Shown: positions 33,842 through 46,579 of the stretch, piece by piece
How the letters are laid out: the number at the start of each line of letters is the position of its first letter
How positions within the stretch are numbered: position 1 is the first letter of the stretch
Made by a program: the position numbers and the translations under genes
Origin: Melitaea cinxia
Lineage: Eukaryota; Arthropoda; Insecta; Lepidoptera; Nymphalidae
Length of the DNA stretch: 64,000 nt
Assembly: GCF_905220565.1 (NCBI RefSeq)
Contig: NC_059410.1
Coordinates: forward strand, 2,123,501-2,187,500
Direction of reading: 5' to 3'
Notes under the pieces: generated by a model
The model's input: only the letters and a program-made list of their open reading frames with translations
The model's database searches: none
What the model was told of the DNA's origin: nothing

Positions 33842-34885
33842 TAGTTTAAGGGCGAAATAGGGCCGAAACTACTCAGAGCTTTTAACGTAAAGGGTTCCGC
33901 CGCTCATTACGGCCGCACTGTGTCTACTTAGCTATTTTTCTGAGAGATTCGTGATTTTCGAATCCGTTGACGTCATACTTATAACACCCATTTCAAACTT
34001 AACCCAAATCAAATGTGGATTGCCTTTGATGAAAAATAGAAAAACTCCCTTTTCTAGTTATAAAATTTTTCGTTCAACCATATTATTTTTTTTCTTGTGA
34101 CGACTAATACTTAATTACTTACTAGACTTATAAGTTGTGAGAACGAACAATCGTTGCTTGTAATGTCTGTTTAGCAACACAGATTTAGTGGAAGATTAGT
34201 CGGAATTAGGTCTTACATCGGATAAGTCCGAGACGCTGGACATAGAGAAACGTTACATAAAATTGTTTTACCCTCACTTTTATTACCAACAATTAAATAA
34301 AACCCATTTTTCCAATAGCTTCTTTATCAGGGCCAGTTACGAGTGTACTGTTTTTATCAGTAATACGAACGTGATCTGATTACAGCGGGTGAGTTTGGGC
34401 AAACAATTTTACGACAGCGTTTATGACTTTTTATATGCCGGCATCGCCATGATACCAGTCGAGCCCTCGTTCAAAGCTATAAATTATAATCGAAAAGAGG
34501 CAACCTCTCCGATCGCCAAAAACGTGGAAATTATTGCATACCCCGCCAACCAGCCTGTGTTGCCGCGCTATATTTTATTTATACCATTTACGAGTGTTGT
34601 CAGCCATAAAAAAAGTTTTAGTAGGTGTTATAAAAGTTAGATTTTTTGTTAGAGCACAGCTGATGGGTTGAGGATGATATATATTATTAATATAGTGATT
34701 GTTTTTATAGTTACGTGAAACAACGAAGTTTTGTTACGGCACGTATAATACATAAAACCTGTATAAGTATAGTAATACATTACCAACCGTCGAAGTCTGC
34801 TATAAAAATGACATCTGAACTTATCATCATTATAGATAGTAAATGTCAATTCCATTTTTAATAGATTAATATCGCTAACATTTAT
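33842..34885. other. Anonymous DNA
   Basis: An 83-codon plus-strand frame at 34389-34640 (with DFLYAGIAMIPVEPSFKAIN) matches nothing I know. The rest is AT-rich. Confidence 0.35.
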
Positions 34886-34889
34886 ATGT

Positions 34890-35055
34890 ATACTAGCTAT
34901 GCTCCGCGGTTACACCTGCGGTAATTTGAGGAAGAAACATACTAAAATATTATATAGCCTATAGCCTAGATGGACTATCTAATACAAAAATAATTTTTAA
35001 TTCGAACCACTATTTCCTGAGATTAGCGCGTTCAAACAAACAAACTAACGCTTCT
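34890..35055 (-). repeat. Repeat E fragment, inverted
   Basis: CTAGCTATGCTCCGCGGTTA, ATATAGCCTATAGCCTAGAT and CTGAGATTAGCGCGTTCAAA, the reverse of the order at 21090-21690. Confidence 0.55.
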
Positions 35056-35061
35056 GCTTTA

Positions 35062-35395
35062 CAATTTCTATATAAAATTCTCGTGTCGCGGTGCTTGTTA
35101 CCAAATTCCTCCGAAACGACTGGACCAATTTTTATGAAATTTCGTATACATATCGAATAGATCTAAGGATCGGCCAACATTTATTTTTCATACCCCTAAA
35201 TGATAAGGGTGACCCACCCCTAAATATTTTTTTAATCTTTTGACAATTCTTTTTTTTATTTTATTATGATTTGGCATTAAAAATACATATGATCCTAAAT
35301 TTTTACCCTTCTACCACCAACCCCTATTTTTTAACAGCGTTTAGCGGACAACGTTTGCCGAATCCGCTAGTGTTATATAATATAGATAACATTTA
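35062..35395 (+). repeat. RTE-like tail (family O), copy 1
   Basis: AAAATTCTCGTGTCGCGGTG, CTCCGAAACGACTGGACCAA, TAGATCTAAGGATCGGCCAA, and the terminal CGGACAACGTTTGCCGAATC followed by GCTAGTGTTATATAATATAG. It matches 41358-41575 in reverse. Confidence 0.6.
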
Positions 35396-35627
35396 TAACA
35401 AACAAGTGTTACGTTTTTACCTTTTTAAATTTAATTCTGAATATCCTATAAAGTAAAACATACATAAATAAAACATAAATAAATAAGCTGTAAGAATGAC
35501 AATGTAAACGACAAAGAGAATATAATTCTTCCTTATAAATATTTATCAGGTAGTATTACTAGCGATTTTGTGCGACTTGTTAATTAATTAACCGTATTAA
35601 ATTATAATGTCATTAAATATATGTCGG

Positions 35628-35745
35628 TCACCAACCCGCCTGCCCAGCGTGGTGACTATGGGCAAAACACATGAGTTCACGTTATTTTTGGCGTAAACTT
35701 GTGGAGGCCTATGTCCAGCAGTGGACTGTATAGGCTGTAATGATT
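35628..35745 (-). repeat. Family B terminal fragment
   Basis: GTCACCAACCCGCCTGCCCA to GGACTGTATAGGCTGTAATG. Confidence 0.65.
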
Positions 35746-35749
35746 AAAT

Positions 35750-36435
35750 ATATGTGCACTAAATACACTACAAACTTAAAAGATTGTTATTAAAATTTAT
35801 CTTCTAGATTTACGTTATACGTAACACTTTAGTCTATCATTTTATTTATCAGAGTATATAAATTACAAAAAAATACTATAACCGAGAACCAAAGACTAAA
35901 TTACAATAAAATGATCTTTTTTATACTGCGAAGCTTAGCCACAGATAACGTAAATTAAACTGTCACGGTGACAGATGACATATAAAAAAATCAAGCAACG
36001 CCACGCACTCAGCGGCCTAATCACCGATTCGCGAATTTCATTTCCGAACGCTGGTACCACTGACGTTTTTAATGCGCAATTTTATTATTTGTTAGCCTGT
36101 TTCACCACTTGTGGATAATGCTATTTGATGTATGACGATATCCAACAGATAAAAGTTTTTGATGATTTATTCTTCTTCATCATCGAATTTCACTGTATTT
36201 ATGATATATTTATATTTGCAAAAATAAACCTAAAACTTGTAGTATATTAACTGAGGAAAAATACACCCTAAAGCCCTATTCTACCTCCTACTGTTAACGC
36301 CTAACCATAACTTATTTGCAGGATAAACTTTATCCACGACTGTTTAAACAGGCTTAACAATAAAAAATACAATAAAAATGTTAATTACTTACAACAATCT
36401 ACAATTAAGGTTCAATAAAGGTTTGGATAAGCTTA
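35750..36435. other. No recognisable content
   Basis: AT-rich DNA without frames or known repeats. Confidence 0.4.
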
Positions 36436-36439
36436 ACCC

Positions 36440-36505
36440 TTCTTTTACATGTAGAAAGAGGGCTATGCCCAGCAGTGGTATGATACAAACTGAATCAAAG
36501 AATAA
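36440..36505 (+). mobile_element. SINE S1 tail fragment
   Basis: ACATGTAGAAAGAGGGCTAT followed by GCCCAGCAGTGG and a CTGAATC word; only the last 65 bp remain. Confidence 0.6.
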
Positions 36506-37435
36506 ACGAATATTTTTCTTCTTAGACTTCGTAAAACAAAAATATTTTTAATTAATATAATATTAATCGCTATATTTCTCAGTTATGGATAAGTTTATAA
36601 AAGAAAAAATTAAAAAAATAAAAAATAAAATAAAAATAAATTAGCGTGTTTCCAACGTCAGTGTCAACAAAAAGTTTTTAATTCAACGCTCCTTCATAAT
36701 GACCACGCTCGCAATATGAGTTTCAGATGTACAAAACACCTATGAATAAGCCTGATTTATGAGGTTATAAATTTTAGAGCGGGCTTTTGAACGGAATGCT
36801 TCTCCCTCCATATTTCAACGTAATGTCCTCTGTTTAGGCTTCTGAATGTTGACTTAGAATATCGAACTGTTTGGTTCGAATATTTTATTAATGTATTTAT
36901 ACTTTCGTACATTCACATTTACTTTTCATTTTTACTTTAACAATATAGATTGTAAATCTTTCATACAAATAAGTAAACAGTGTGTATTTAAAGTTGTTAT
37001 AGAATAAATAAAAGTTTGACAATTATTTAAAAAAAAAAAAAACAATATATTTTTGACGTGATAAATTAAAAAAAAAGGAAAAGAAAAAAATCACCGCGAC
37101 AGATGCATCTTTACAATAACAATAAAATCCATACGCAAAAAAAATAATAAAATAAAAAACATAGGTACATAAAGATAAAACAAAAGTATAAAGGGGAACG
37201 TAAAATATACCGTTTACAAGCGCTATATCGCGAGCAACATTCATAACCAAATGCGGGTAGTTTACACTGAAACCGAATGTACCTGCGAGTGTCTGCAATA
37301 TCCGTCCCTAGCTCATATCCGCTGTTCACTCCACGTCTTCTACCTCTGGTCTAACTTAAAAGAACTAGAGATTTTCTTATTATTTTATTTTAAATACCGC
37401 TATGGTGGCAAACAAACATACGCTTACATATTATT
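36506..37435. other. Anonymous AT-rich DNA
   Basis: Poly-A rich. Minus-strand 37200-37330 gives two overlapping protein-like frames, one with GTDIADTRRYIRFQCKLPAF, the other with AGTFGFSVNYPHLVMNVARD, but I can assign neither. Confidence 0.35.
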
Positions 37436-37439
37436 TATT

Positions 37440-37645
37440 AAGACAGGGCACATACTGCTCAAAATCGATCAACCCGACTGGGGACCGACCTCAACTTTAC
37501 AGAAGATCACAGCTAAGATGTTGTGTTCTTGTGGTGAGTAAGGTAAAGAGCTCCAGTGTAGGATTCAGGTAGAGTCGGCAACGCGCTTGCGATGCTTCTA
37601 GTGTTGCAGGAGTCTATTAGCTACCGTAACCGCTTACTATTAGGG
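37440..37645 (-). repeat. Family A repeat, partial, inverted
   Basis: GAAGATCACAGCTAAGATGT, GTGGTGAGTAAGGTAAAGAG, GTCGGCAACGCGCTTGCGAT and TTAGCTACCGTAACCGCTTA. Confidence 0.65.
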
Positions 37646-40220
37646 CACACGCAGAAATTGAGAAAATGAACATTAAATTAAAAGAGAAGTGATTTGAATA
37701 TTTGAACACGTGATTTGTTACCCATCAATGGTGGAAGTTATAAATATTTTGCACGTTGGACACAAAAATAAATAATTTGAAAAGAGTACCGAGAGTTTTT
37801 TTCCTCCGGCTTTTTTACTCTCGGCCTATACTACTGACATTATTTTATCTTATTTATTATAACATTTAATAAATCCGAGGACATAATAGGAAAGTTATGT
37901 CTACCGAGACATAGAAATTTAAAGTAACTTAATATTTTGATTATTTTGACTAAGTTAAGGTTGCGCATAACACTGGGTATATTACCTAAGTTTGTAATGT
38001 ACCCAATGTTAAGATATAAATTTTTATTATATTGTTTGATTTTTTTGCTGCCTTAACTTTCTTTTATTATTGTCGTGTTTTTTATAATTTATTTGTATTA
38101 TTATTTTTGTCAATGACATTATTTTGACTTAAGTTAAGTGTGATCTTCATCATCATTTCATCATCTTATGACGAAATAAATGTTTTCATTTCATTTCAAT
38201 ATGGCAGTGATTGCTGGAATCTGTGTGAGTTGCTGAACTTCATTGTACCTATTCTGTCTATTGTGATACTGAAATTCAATACAAGATTTTTACATTTATT
38301 AATCCTTCCTCATTATCGTTTTAAAGTCCCGTTTTTGGGAGGCGTTCCACACTATGATTATGGACCCGACGAATTATCAGAAGATTCAAAATGACAATCA
38401 CAGAAGTCACATTTGCGTAAAGTGTTAATAATTACCGTGTAGGCCTTCAAAATTTATAGCAAAAGTTTCAACAATAATAAGTCCTGTATACCGCTAATGC
38501 TTGTGACTTGAGACTGACCTGAACGATAGTCACCGGAGTAGGTATATTAAAGCAGGTAGGCATTTGAAATGTACTCCTGTGGCTGCGAACCTAGCGAAAG
38601 GATTTAGTTTATCTCAGATAATGTTCGTGATCGTATGTATATACAGCAATATCGATAACTTTATTTTGCATGAAATTTTGTTTAAGATCAATGAACTTGT
38701 ATGGTAGAGTATATGGTTGAGTGAGACATAACATGTGAGAGAAGGTCACGAGGGAAGCTAAACCCAATGAAAGTCAATCTAACACTAAGATTATTAAGAA
38801 TAATTTGAGCATATATAGGCAGAAGTACAGACGTCATCCGCATCAGACAAACAGCAATAACAGTCTGACTTGAACAGCGATGTTGCTGAGTAACGCCTAC
38901 CTTGAAATAGAAAAAAAAATAAAAACAAAAATTGCATTGCATGTATTTAGAATAGAAAAGGACATGGGTTTATAAGCCCGTGGATGTATATGACTTGTAA
39001 AAAAAAAAAAAGACAAACAGCAATTTCAGAAGAAATCCGCATTAGGCAAATAACAATTTCATAAGAAATAACCTGAATTCAAGATGGTTATTATTTTGCA
39101 AGACAACCACAGTGCTGAATGTGCGCTAACCCGTACAGAACTTGAAATTCATTTCTTTGACGCACAGACATTTAATGACGCATTGGTGAAATTGCCACAG
39201 CAATAACTGATTTGGTCCAGTCGCGTGTACGATCCCTGTCCATTGTAAATATTTGTGTAGGTTATACAGATTTTCGTCATTGTCAGGGCGTTTGTGATTG
39301 TGTTGTCTTTATTTCTGAATCAATGTCCTTTTTCAAACAGATCTTTAGTTCTCATATCTCTACGAATTTTGTAATGACTGATATGTTTTTGTCAAATAAT
39401 AACGTGTGTATTTTAACCAACTCATTCTTTAACTGGATTAACCAAACAAATGTCTGAATGCCTTAGATTCATAACTGAACTTGGTAGAAGGGTTAAACGG
39501 GTTTTAGCTTTTTTGATGAATATAAACTATACTATCAGTCTGTCTAGCTAATATATAAAGATAATAATTATGACATATTATACTATACATAATAAATAAG
39601 ACATATATCTTACACATACATGCGAAATATTCACCCAAAAGTATTAAAAAAAATACTTGTTAGAACATTTTAAGACGGAAAAAAGCGGCCTATTAATTCT
39701 TGTTCGTTGGTTGTTTATAGCGGCAGTTTGCGGTTCGCCGTGAAATGCCTCGTGGGAAATTAGAGGAGACGCGATGCAGCAGACACTACAAAATACCCAA
39801 TTTTGAAGTTTTAAACAGCGAACGAATGGCCGAACGGTGTATGGTTTCTTTTTAATGGTCGAGGAAAGAGTATTTTTGTCTCTATTTTCAGTTCTATTAA
39901 TTTAAAAAAAAACTCTTTTTATATATTTATTATATGAAAAGAAGTTTTTATATTTAGTTTTTGACTAAAATATACCTGCCAAAATGTTTTTTGAAATTAA
40001 TTTATTGAATTCTGAAAAAAAATACGTTTTAATAATTCATTCGCAATTTACTGCTTTATCTAGTAGTAGCAAATGCTTTACCAAGCTAAGATTTATTGTC
40101 ACAAAAGAGTATCAATAGATTTCGGATAAAACTTTAATGAACACCACATGCGTGTGTTATTTTAGTTGTTAAACCAATATTAAAATATTAAGAATAACAA
40201 AAATAAATGTCATTTCTTTT
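37646..40220. other. Anonymous DNA
   Basis: About 2.6 kb with no recognised gene. 40225-40335 (GTGGTCTGCCTGATAATAGC) is a diverged relative of the family A group. Confidence 0.4.
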
Positions 40221-40354
40221 TATACTATAAGCGTGGGAAACAAGGTTGTGGTCTGCCTGATAATAGCTATTATGGTAAGCTATACTGAAGCCGATAGACA
40301 TCTACTAACACTAGGAGCGTTACTGGTGCGTTGCTGACGTTAGTCCTTTACCCT

Positions 40355-40665
40355 TCACGCCAAAAACGGCGTGAGCTCATGTGTTTTGCCCGTAGTCACC
40401 ACGCTGGGCAGGCGGGTTGGTGACCGAGGGGCTGGCTGTGTCGCACCAAAGACGCTGCTGCCTGTCTTCGGCCTGTGTATTTCAAAGCCAGCAGTTGGAT
40501 GGTTATCCAGGCATCGGTCGACTTTTTAAGTTTCAAGGTGGTACCAACACCACCAGTTACCAGTTCCACAACTGTGTTATCCCTTAGTCGCCTTTTACGA
40601 CACCCACGGGAAGAGACGGGGCTGCTGTGTTCTTTACTGCCGTAACCACACAGCATACCGTAATT
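40355..40665 (+). repeat. Family B repeat, near full length
   Basis: CACGCCAAAAACGGCGTGAG, ACCACGCTGGGCAGGCGGGT, GCCTGTGTATTTCAAAGCCA and the terminal CTGCCGTAACCACACAGCAT. Confidence 0.7.
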
Positions 40666-40669
40666 GCAA

Positions 40670-41355
40670 GAATCTATTGTATAAAAAATTCCATCAGACA
40701 GAATTATTTCACCATACTTTAGCTTATGTTAAAACATTAGTTGGTCAAGTGATACCTAAAAAAGGACTACTACTAGGGACTAGTAGGGAGTATTCTTGTA
40801 GGCAGTTGACTGCAGATATATACAAAGCAAGTTCAATATTTATTTCACAGTTATAAATCGTGAACATTCCTATTCGTTTCGCGCAGACATTTTAATTTCA
40901 GCAAAAAAAAATTGGACCGATTAATTACTGTTTTATAGCGAGGTCCGCGGCTGTGGCAGAATTAAATACGGTTCAGTAGCGAATAATTATTGTGATTTTT
41001 TTTTCTCTTAATTTTGGATTTAACGACCGTTATTTGCATACGAAATTATACAACTATAATCGAAACATTATACTTATAAAAGTATGTTTTTTTCAAGCGC
41101 TTTTAAACCATCGAGACTAACATTGAACTCATTGTAACTTATGTTAAGTATTTGGATTGGCAGTGATTTGCTATTGAAGCTTACTAAAGTGAAGATTTTT
41201 TTTATTTTTGTATGCGTATATATCCTTCCGTTTAGGCGCTTCCGTAATGTGAAAACAAACAGACATCTGTCTGTTTGTATCTACACATAAATAAAATAAT
41301 ACGTTTTAGCCTAAAGTGTCATAAAAGTATAGAAAAGACATATATTGTATATAAT
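40670..41355. other. No recognisable content
   Basis: AT-rich; short direct repeat CTACTACTAGGGACTAGTAG near 40768. Nothing gene-like. Confidence 0.4.
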
Positions 41356-41357
41356 AA

Positions 41358-41575
41358 CTAGCTGACCCCGCAAACGTTGTTTTTCCATGTTATTAGTATG
41401 TTATTAACCCCTTAATCTCCCCCCCGTCCCCTTTATAACTTAGGGCTATGAAAAATAGATGTTGGCCGATACTCAGACCTACCCAATATGCCCACAAAAT
41501 TTTATTAAAATCGGTCGAGCCGTTTCGAAGGAGTTCAATGTTTAACACCATGACACGAGAATGTTATATATTAGA
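41358..41575 (-). repeat. RTE-like tail (family O), copy 2
   Basis: CTAGCTGACCCCGCAAACGT, GATGTTGGCCGATACTCAGA, AATCGGTCGAGCCGTTTCGA and GACACGAGAATGTTATATAT; inverted relative to 35062-35395. Confidence 0.6.
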
Positions 41576-41594
41576 TATGTATACATATACAACA

Positions 41595-41900
41595 ACCGTT
41601 GCCTGGTGCGTGTACCATGTACGTGTCATGTACATGCCTACACACCGACGGTTTCTGGTTTCGATTCCAGGCCGAGATTAATAGTTGTAGTTGCACAAAT
41701 ATTTCTTTCCGATTTGGATGTGTGTCCTTGTGTGTCCTCCCACCGTGCTTCGGAAAGCACGTAAAGTGGTCGGTCCCGGTTGTTATCATAGACACTTAGC
41801 GATCGTTACCCAGAGTAGGGAATATATCCGCCAACTCACAGTGGAACAACGTGGAGGATGGAGACCGATGCCCAGCTGTGGGATTTATAAGCTGAATTAA
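41595..41900 (+). mobile_element. tRNA-derived SINE S1, copy 4
   Basis: B box variant in CTGGTTTCGATTCCAGG, body CACCGTGCTTCGGAAAGCAC, GATCGTTACCCAGAGTAGGG, and tail GCCCAGCTGTGGGATTTATA. Diverged from copy 3. Confidence 0.7.
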
Positions 41901-41904
41901 TGTA

Positions 41905-42250
41905 TATGTGTACAGATCGAAAAAAGTGTGAATATTTTCGCTTGATTTTGAGCGGTTTTATTTAGAATGACCTCGTACACTTTTTAACCTTTTCAAAATA
42001 GGGTCATCACTCTCTAATCGTTCCCATCAATTTTAAAATTCCAAACTTTGAAACCAAAATGTTATCAATATATAGCGTACCTTATAAATAGCATAACTTT
42101 TATCGTATTTTGTTTCATAAATAAGTTTTGAATATTCTTATCGTAAATAGGCATAGTCGAATGTGTGTAGGGTTGTTAACATGCAAATGGTAAAATATAA
42201 CAGAACACACTAGCTTATTCGGATTTAGTGCAATGATATTTTAAACCACT
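41905..42250. other. No recognisable content
   Basis: AT-rich DNA. Confidence 0.4.
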
Positions 42251-42254
42251 TTTT

Positions 42255-42530
42255 ACTTAAATAGAATGATAAGCAAACATATGGCCCACCTTACGGTAAG
42301 CGGTTACCGTAGATTATAAACGCCTGCAACACCAGAAGATCGCAAGCGTTTTGCTAACCGTATCCTCAATTCAGGAGCTCTGGTCACCTTACTCATCATA
42401 GGAACACAACACTACTTGTAAGCAGTATCGTTTAGCTGTGATCTTCTGTAAGGTCGAGGTACTTCCCCAGTCGGGCTACTCCAGATTTTGAGTAGAATAT
42501 TTCCTACTGTGCCCTTCCTCATTACACGAA
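42255..42530 (+). repeat. Family A repeat
   Basis: AGCAAACATATGGCCCACCT, GCGGTTACCGTAGATTATAA, GAGCTCTGGTCACCTTACTC and GATCTTCTGTAAGGTCGAGG. Confidence 0.65.
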
Positions 42531-43285
42531 ACACGTAGTAAAAAGCAGATCAATTCAATCAGCAATCATCTACATAAATTGTATTTTGAAATGTGATCTC
42601 ACAAAACTTTGGACCCATCCCGACCCCTTGTCACACAATGTCATACTTTATAGACCCTCAACCCCTAAACTCGGTACCCCCTAATGGTGTGACTTATTTT
42701 ATGGATGACCCCTTAAGCACTGCAGACTACGCCAAGTGATAGTAGACACAACTTAAAAATATTTAATAGAAAGTAAACAACTCGCAACCCTAACGGAACG
42801 TAAGCGAAAAAGAAAATTGGTTTCTCAATATTTTCTCAAAGAGAATTTTTCACCTCAATATTTAACATGTTTTTTCTGAAACTAGCTCATAAATATATAC
42901 AGCGCTAGTTTCATTCCGAGATGGTAAATAAAGAGATGATTTTGTTATTATATAAATTGGAGTTTTAGTGGTATATAAAAAACTAAATGTATCTTGGGGT
43001 TTTTTTTGGGCCTAAGTATCTTCTGATCCCGTGGAAATGTATTATAATTATATGACTTACGTTATTTTAGAAAAAAAAACTGATACGCTTCAATCTGTTT
43101 GAAACGATTTTCATCAAACAAACGAACCGCAAGAAAACTCGCTTTTACGTAAAAAACCACATCGAAATCAGTCAATCGAGAGTGGATAACTTGGTGTAGA
43201 AAAGCATATTTCAATATCAATTAACACCTTAACGATGAAAAGCATAGGATTGAATTAGGACTAATCAAGTTTTAACTGAGGAAAG
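42531..43285. other. Anonymous DNA
   Basis: 43075-43210 (GTTTGAAACGATTTTCATCA and AATCAGTCAATCGAGAG) looks like another worn RTE-tail; otherwise nothing. Confidence 0.35.
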
Positions 43286-43289
43286 TACA

Positions 43290-43545
43290 ACAGGAAATTT
43301 TGTGCTCAAAATACGGACCAGTCCAACTGGGGTAGTACCGAAAACTTACAGACGATCACAGCTAAATAATACTGCTTTCAAGCAATGTTGCATTCCTGTT
43401 GGTGAGTAAGGTGACCAATGCTCCTGGGGGGTATTGGAGATATGGTCGGCAACGCGCTTGCTATGCTTCTGTTGTTACTGACGTCTATAAGCTACGGTAA
43501 TCGCTTACCATCAGGTGAGCCGTACGCTTGTTTGCCGACCTAGTT
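43290..43545 (-). repeat. Family A repeat, inverted
   Basis: GACGATCACAGCTAAATAAT, TACTGCTTTCAAGCAATGTT, GGTCGGCAACGCGCTTGCTA and CTTACCATCAGGTGAGCCGT. Confidence 0.7.
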
Positions 43546-44160
43546 ATATTGAAAAAAAGTATTGAAAAAAAATCCCACTTGATCTTCAAGTTGAATGTGG
43601 GCCGCAGAACACTATCACACGATTACGTTCGAGTTAAATCAACTATGTACACAAATACATTTCTTTTTATCAACATCAAAACATCGAATACTAAATGCGT
43701 ATATTTTTTCAACCATACATTTTCACTCGTTGTCCAATAAATATTCTATTTTTTCTTTCATATCGTATTTACTGTGTAAGCTTTATAGCAACGTTATACG
43801 CGCGAATTTTATTTTTTCAAAAATATAAACAAATATTCCAATTTATTCGATATTTCTAGGCAAATATAAACTTTGATGATGGTATTTTTTTTTTACTCGC
43901 TTCAGTTAGGTATGGTCAAGGTAGGATTTATTTATTATTTTTTTTTTTTATCTACGCGGTAAATAAATTTATATTAAAAGTACTAAACTGATCAAAGATA
44001 TTTTATCGTTTCAAATCAAAATAAATCCAATCCATCTTTTAAAAATAATTAAAATTAAAATTTTAATTATTATCAAAAAAAATTTTTTTTAATTTTATTG
44101 TATTTATATATGTATGTATGTATGTGTTTTTATACAAGGTAATATGTTGTGTGAAATATA
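43546..44160. other. No recognisable content
   Basis: Very AT-rich with T runs; frames here are chance. Confidence 0.4.
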
Positions 44161-44164
44161 GCGT

Positions 44165-44340
44165 CACTAAGTCCACACCTTTTTGTCATTTATGTTATCC
44201 TGCACCGAATAATAAGCTTTGGCTATTAATTTCTTTTTAATACAAACTTTAAATTTATAGTCAGACAATTTCAATATCGTTTGTGGAATATTATTATACA
44301 TGCAAAAACCATAACCCAAAAAGGAGACGTTTACTTTGCG
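44165..44340 (-). pseudogene. Extreme C-terminus of a non-LTR reverse transcriptase
   Basis: The minus strand reads YNNIPQTILKLSDYKFKVCI and KKKLIAKAYYSVQDNINDKK before a stop. The IYNKIPxxI...FKxxLKKxLxxKAYYSxxDYI pattern is the usual last 60 residues of CR1/Jockey-type polyproteins. An in-frame TGA immediately upstream of RKVNVSFLGYG and the loss of everything further 5' make it a remnant. Confidence 0.65.
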
Positions 44341-44399
44341 CAGTCAGAAACGTTGAGTTACAATTTTCAATCTAAACAGGTACTATGTATATACTCAGT

Positions 44400-44560
44400 C
44401 CAGTGACGTAGCGAGCTTAATTCATGCCCGGGGTGCAATACCTTTTTAGCGCCCCCCTTCCCCCAAAAAAAACCATATAGTATGTCCACCAATTCTTTTT
44501 CTTTTGCGGACTATTTGGCGCCCCTTTGTGAGTAGCCCCGGGGTATGATGCCTAGCTAGT
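44400..44560 (+). mobile_element. Possible hAT-like MITE remnant
   Basis: CAGTGACGTAGCGAGCTTAA resembles a hAT end (CAGTGGCGTAGC). A matching inverted end was not found, so it is either truncated or unrelated. Confidence 0.3.
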
Positions 44561-45425
44561 TTTTTTTTCATTATGTAATACTTAAACGATGAAAAGCAAA
44601 GCCATATAAAAGCAAAACATTATGTATGCTTATTATTTTTTATGGTGTAAAAAAAACATTTAGTAACGATTTTAAAACGATTACCAATTGAAAAAAAATC
44701 TTAACCTTTCATTAAATAAAAGTAGCAAAGCTAAAAAATACATTAGTCTCGCTGTAAGGCTTACAGATAATCTAGTGCTCCGATAATCGCCCCCCGCGGC
44801 CGAATGAGTCTGACCCTGCAATAAATTATACAGGATGGCAATAATAGCCGCAATAAAAAGCAATCTTAGCGAGTTTCACTGCTAATTTACTATTTTATTA
44901 GCCCGTGAAAACTTCGCCATTTTGACTTAATCTATACAAAGATTACCACATTATTGTTTTGTTTTTCTACGTTTAGTCGTATTTTTTCCATCTGGCAACA
45001 CGTATTTTATTCGATATATAAAACCTCTTTTTATAACAAAATGGATTCAAGTAAAGTCCAAGTACTACACTTAAGTTCACTCTCCTATATTCACGCGTAA
45101 TTCAACAACGATCCCTAACATCTCAAAACACTAAACAATTCAATTTATTACGTCTACGAATAAAAGGAGGAAACAAATAAAATGCACTGAATCTTGTGAA
45201 GGGAAGACCGCCGCCGATCTCTAATTAACGATATTATTCTAAAGGTCGGAATGTTTATTACGATGAAAATGTTACGGAGCCAGGGATCTATAAATTTTCT
45301 CTTACTTTACCGAAATTCCAGGAGCCTTAAAGAGATTCTTCACATACCAAAAGTGTTTCTGTTGAAATGATATCTTTTTCCACGTTCTAAGAACAATGTT
45401 TGTACGCGCTACAGATATTGTTTAG
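44561..45425. other. No recognisable content
   Basis: AT-rich DNA; no gene or shared repeat noticed. Confidence 0.4.
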
Positions 45426-45429
45426 ACGA

Positions 45430-45660
45430 TTATTTTGTTTGCTCGCAAACGAAAAAAAAAAACGACTTCAATTACATGGACTAGTAATAACATCGTAGGT
45501 AGACGAAAGGTAAGTAGGTGTATCGATTTTGATGATTCTTGTATTAATCGAAAGCTGATGCTTGTCATTTGGTCTCATTTAAATTTGCACAAGATCTGAT
45601 GAATAATTTTTAAGTAATCTTTGATGACGCGTATTTACTTAACTATTTATTCGTGTCCCT
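45430..45660. repeat. Family D fragments in fold-back arrangement
   Basis: 45438-45520 is family D in plus orientation (TTTGCTCGCAAACGAAAAAA). From 45521 a different internal segment of the same family is inverted (TGTATCGATTTTGATGATTC, TTAATCGAAAGCTGATGCTT, AAGTAATCTTTGATGACGCG). Confidence 0.6.
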
Positions 45661-45764
45661 ACGTGAAAATAATCTATGCGCTTGTACTGTTTTTTCCTTT
45701 TCAGTTTATTTATAAGAAAGATTGAATTTACTTATTTAGTCGCTTTTGTATATACATATATATA

Positions 45765-46035
45765 TCGGTAGGTCGGCAAACAAGCATTCGGATCACCTGA
45801 TGATAAGCGATTACCGTAGCTTATAGATGCCTGCAACACCAGACCAACCAGAAGCAACGCAAGCACGTTGCCGACCCTATCCCCAACCCTCCCCATGAGC
45901 TCTGGTCACCTTACTCAGCAAAGAAACACAACACTGCTTGAATGCAGTATTATTTAGCTGTGTAAGGTCGAGGTACTTCCTCACTGCTCCATATTTTGAG
46001 CAAGAAATTCCTGCTGTGCCCTACCTCAGTTAATT
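45765..46035 (+). repeat. Family A repeat
   Basis: GTAGGTCGGCAAACAAGCAT, GATAAGCGATTACCGTAGCT, GCAAGCACGTTGCCGACCCT and TTCCTGCTGTGCCCTACCTC, with a 9-bp-scale duplication near CCAGACCAACCAGAAGC. Confidence 0.7.
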
Positions 46036-46261
46036 TGTTACGAATTTTAAATAATAAATCTTAAAACGCAATTAAAACTGTACATTCCTTTAAGCGCAGA
46101 TAAATCCTGTAACTAGTTTACCTATCAGTGCTCGTGTACAGTGTATAGTACACTCACATTTCCGAGCTCATACCTTGCTTCCTATTATTTCCAATTTACT
46201 CACATACATTACGTTTTTATTCTACAAAAAAAAAATGTCCTTTTTACATTGTCATCTATAT

Positions 46262-46370
46262 ATTAATATGTAGAGCAAAAATTTTGTACCCCTTTTTACG
46301 AAAATTGCGTGGACGGAGGGGTATAAAATCGCACACATAGTTTATATAGAAAAGGAGTGCAGAATAATAA
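46262..46370 (+). repeat. Dispersed repeat H, copy 2
   Basis: TGTACCCCTTTTTACGAAAA, GCGTGGACGGAGGGGTATAA and GGAGTGCAGAATAATAATAC, as at 2047-2185. Confidence 0.6.
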
Positions 46371-46409
46371 TACATCCCCGTCGGCTGCTCCAGATTCCGC
46401 GTAAAAAAA

Positions 46410-46575
46410 ACTTACGAAACGTAACTCTCTCTCTCTTTTTCTATCTTCACTAACTTATATCTTCCTCTCAAATTCCGTTAGCCTCGCCCGATCACACTTT
46501 TTGTAACGCTCTCGTCACGCTAGATCAGCTTACTTGTCAAAGTGCGTAAAGAAGTTTTACTTCAGTGTGTGCTTT
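46410..46575 (+). mobile_element. MITE family C, 5'-truncated copy
   Basis: TTACGAAACGTAACTCTCTC, CTCGCCCGATCACACTTTTT, GTAACGCTCTCGTCACGC and the terminal AAAGAAGTTTTACTTCA. Confidence 0.6.
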
Positions 46576-46579
46576 ACGT

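Noticed and set aside
37111..37329. Cysteine-containing minus-strand frame that could be a small secreted peptide
   Set aside because: No signal peptide is visible and two overlapping frames look equally protein-like; evidence is too thin.
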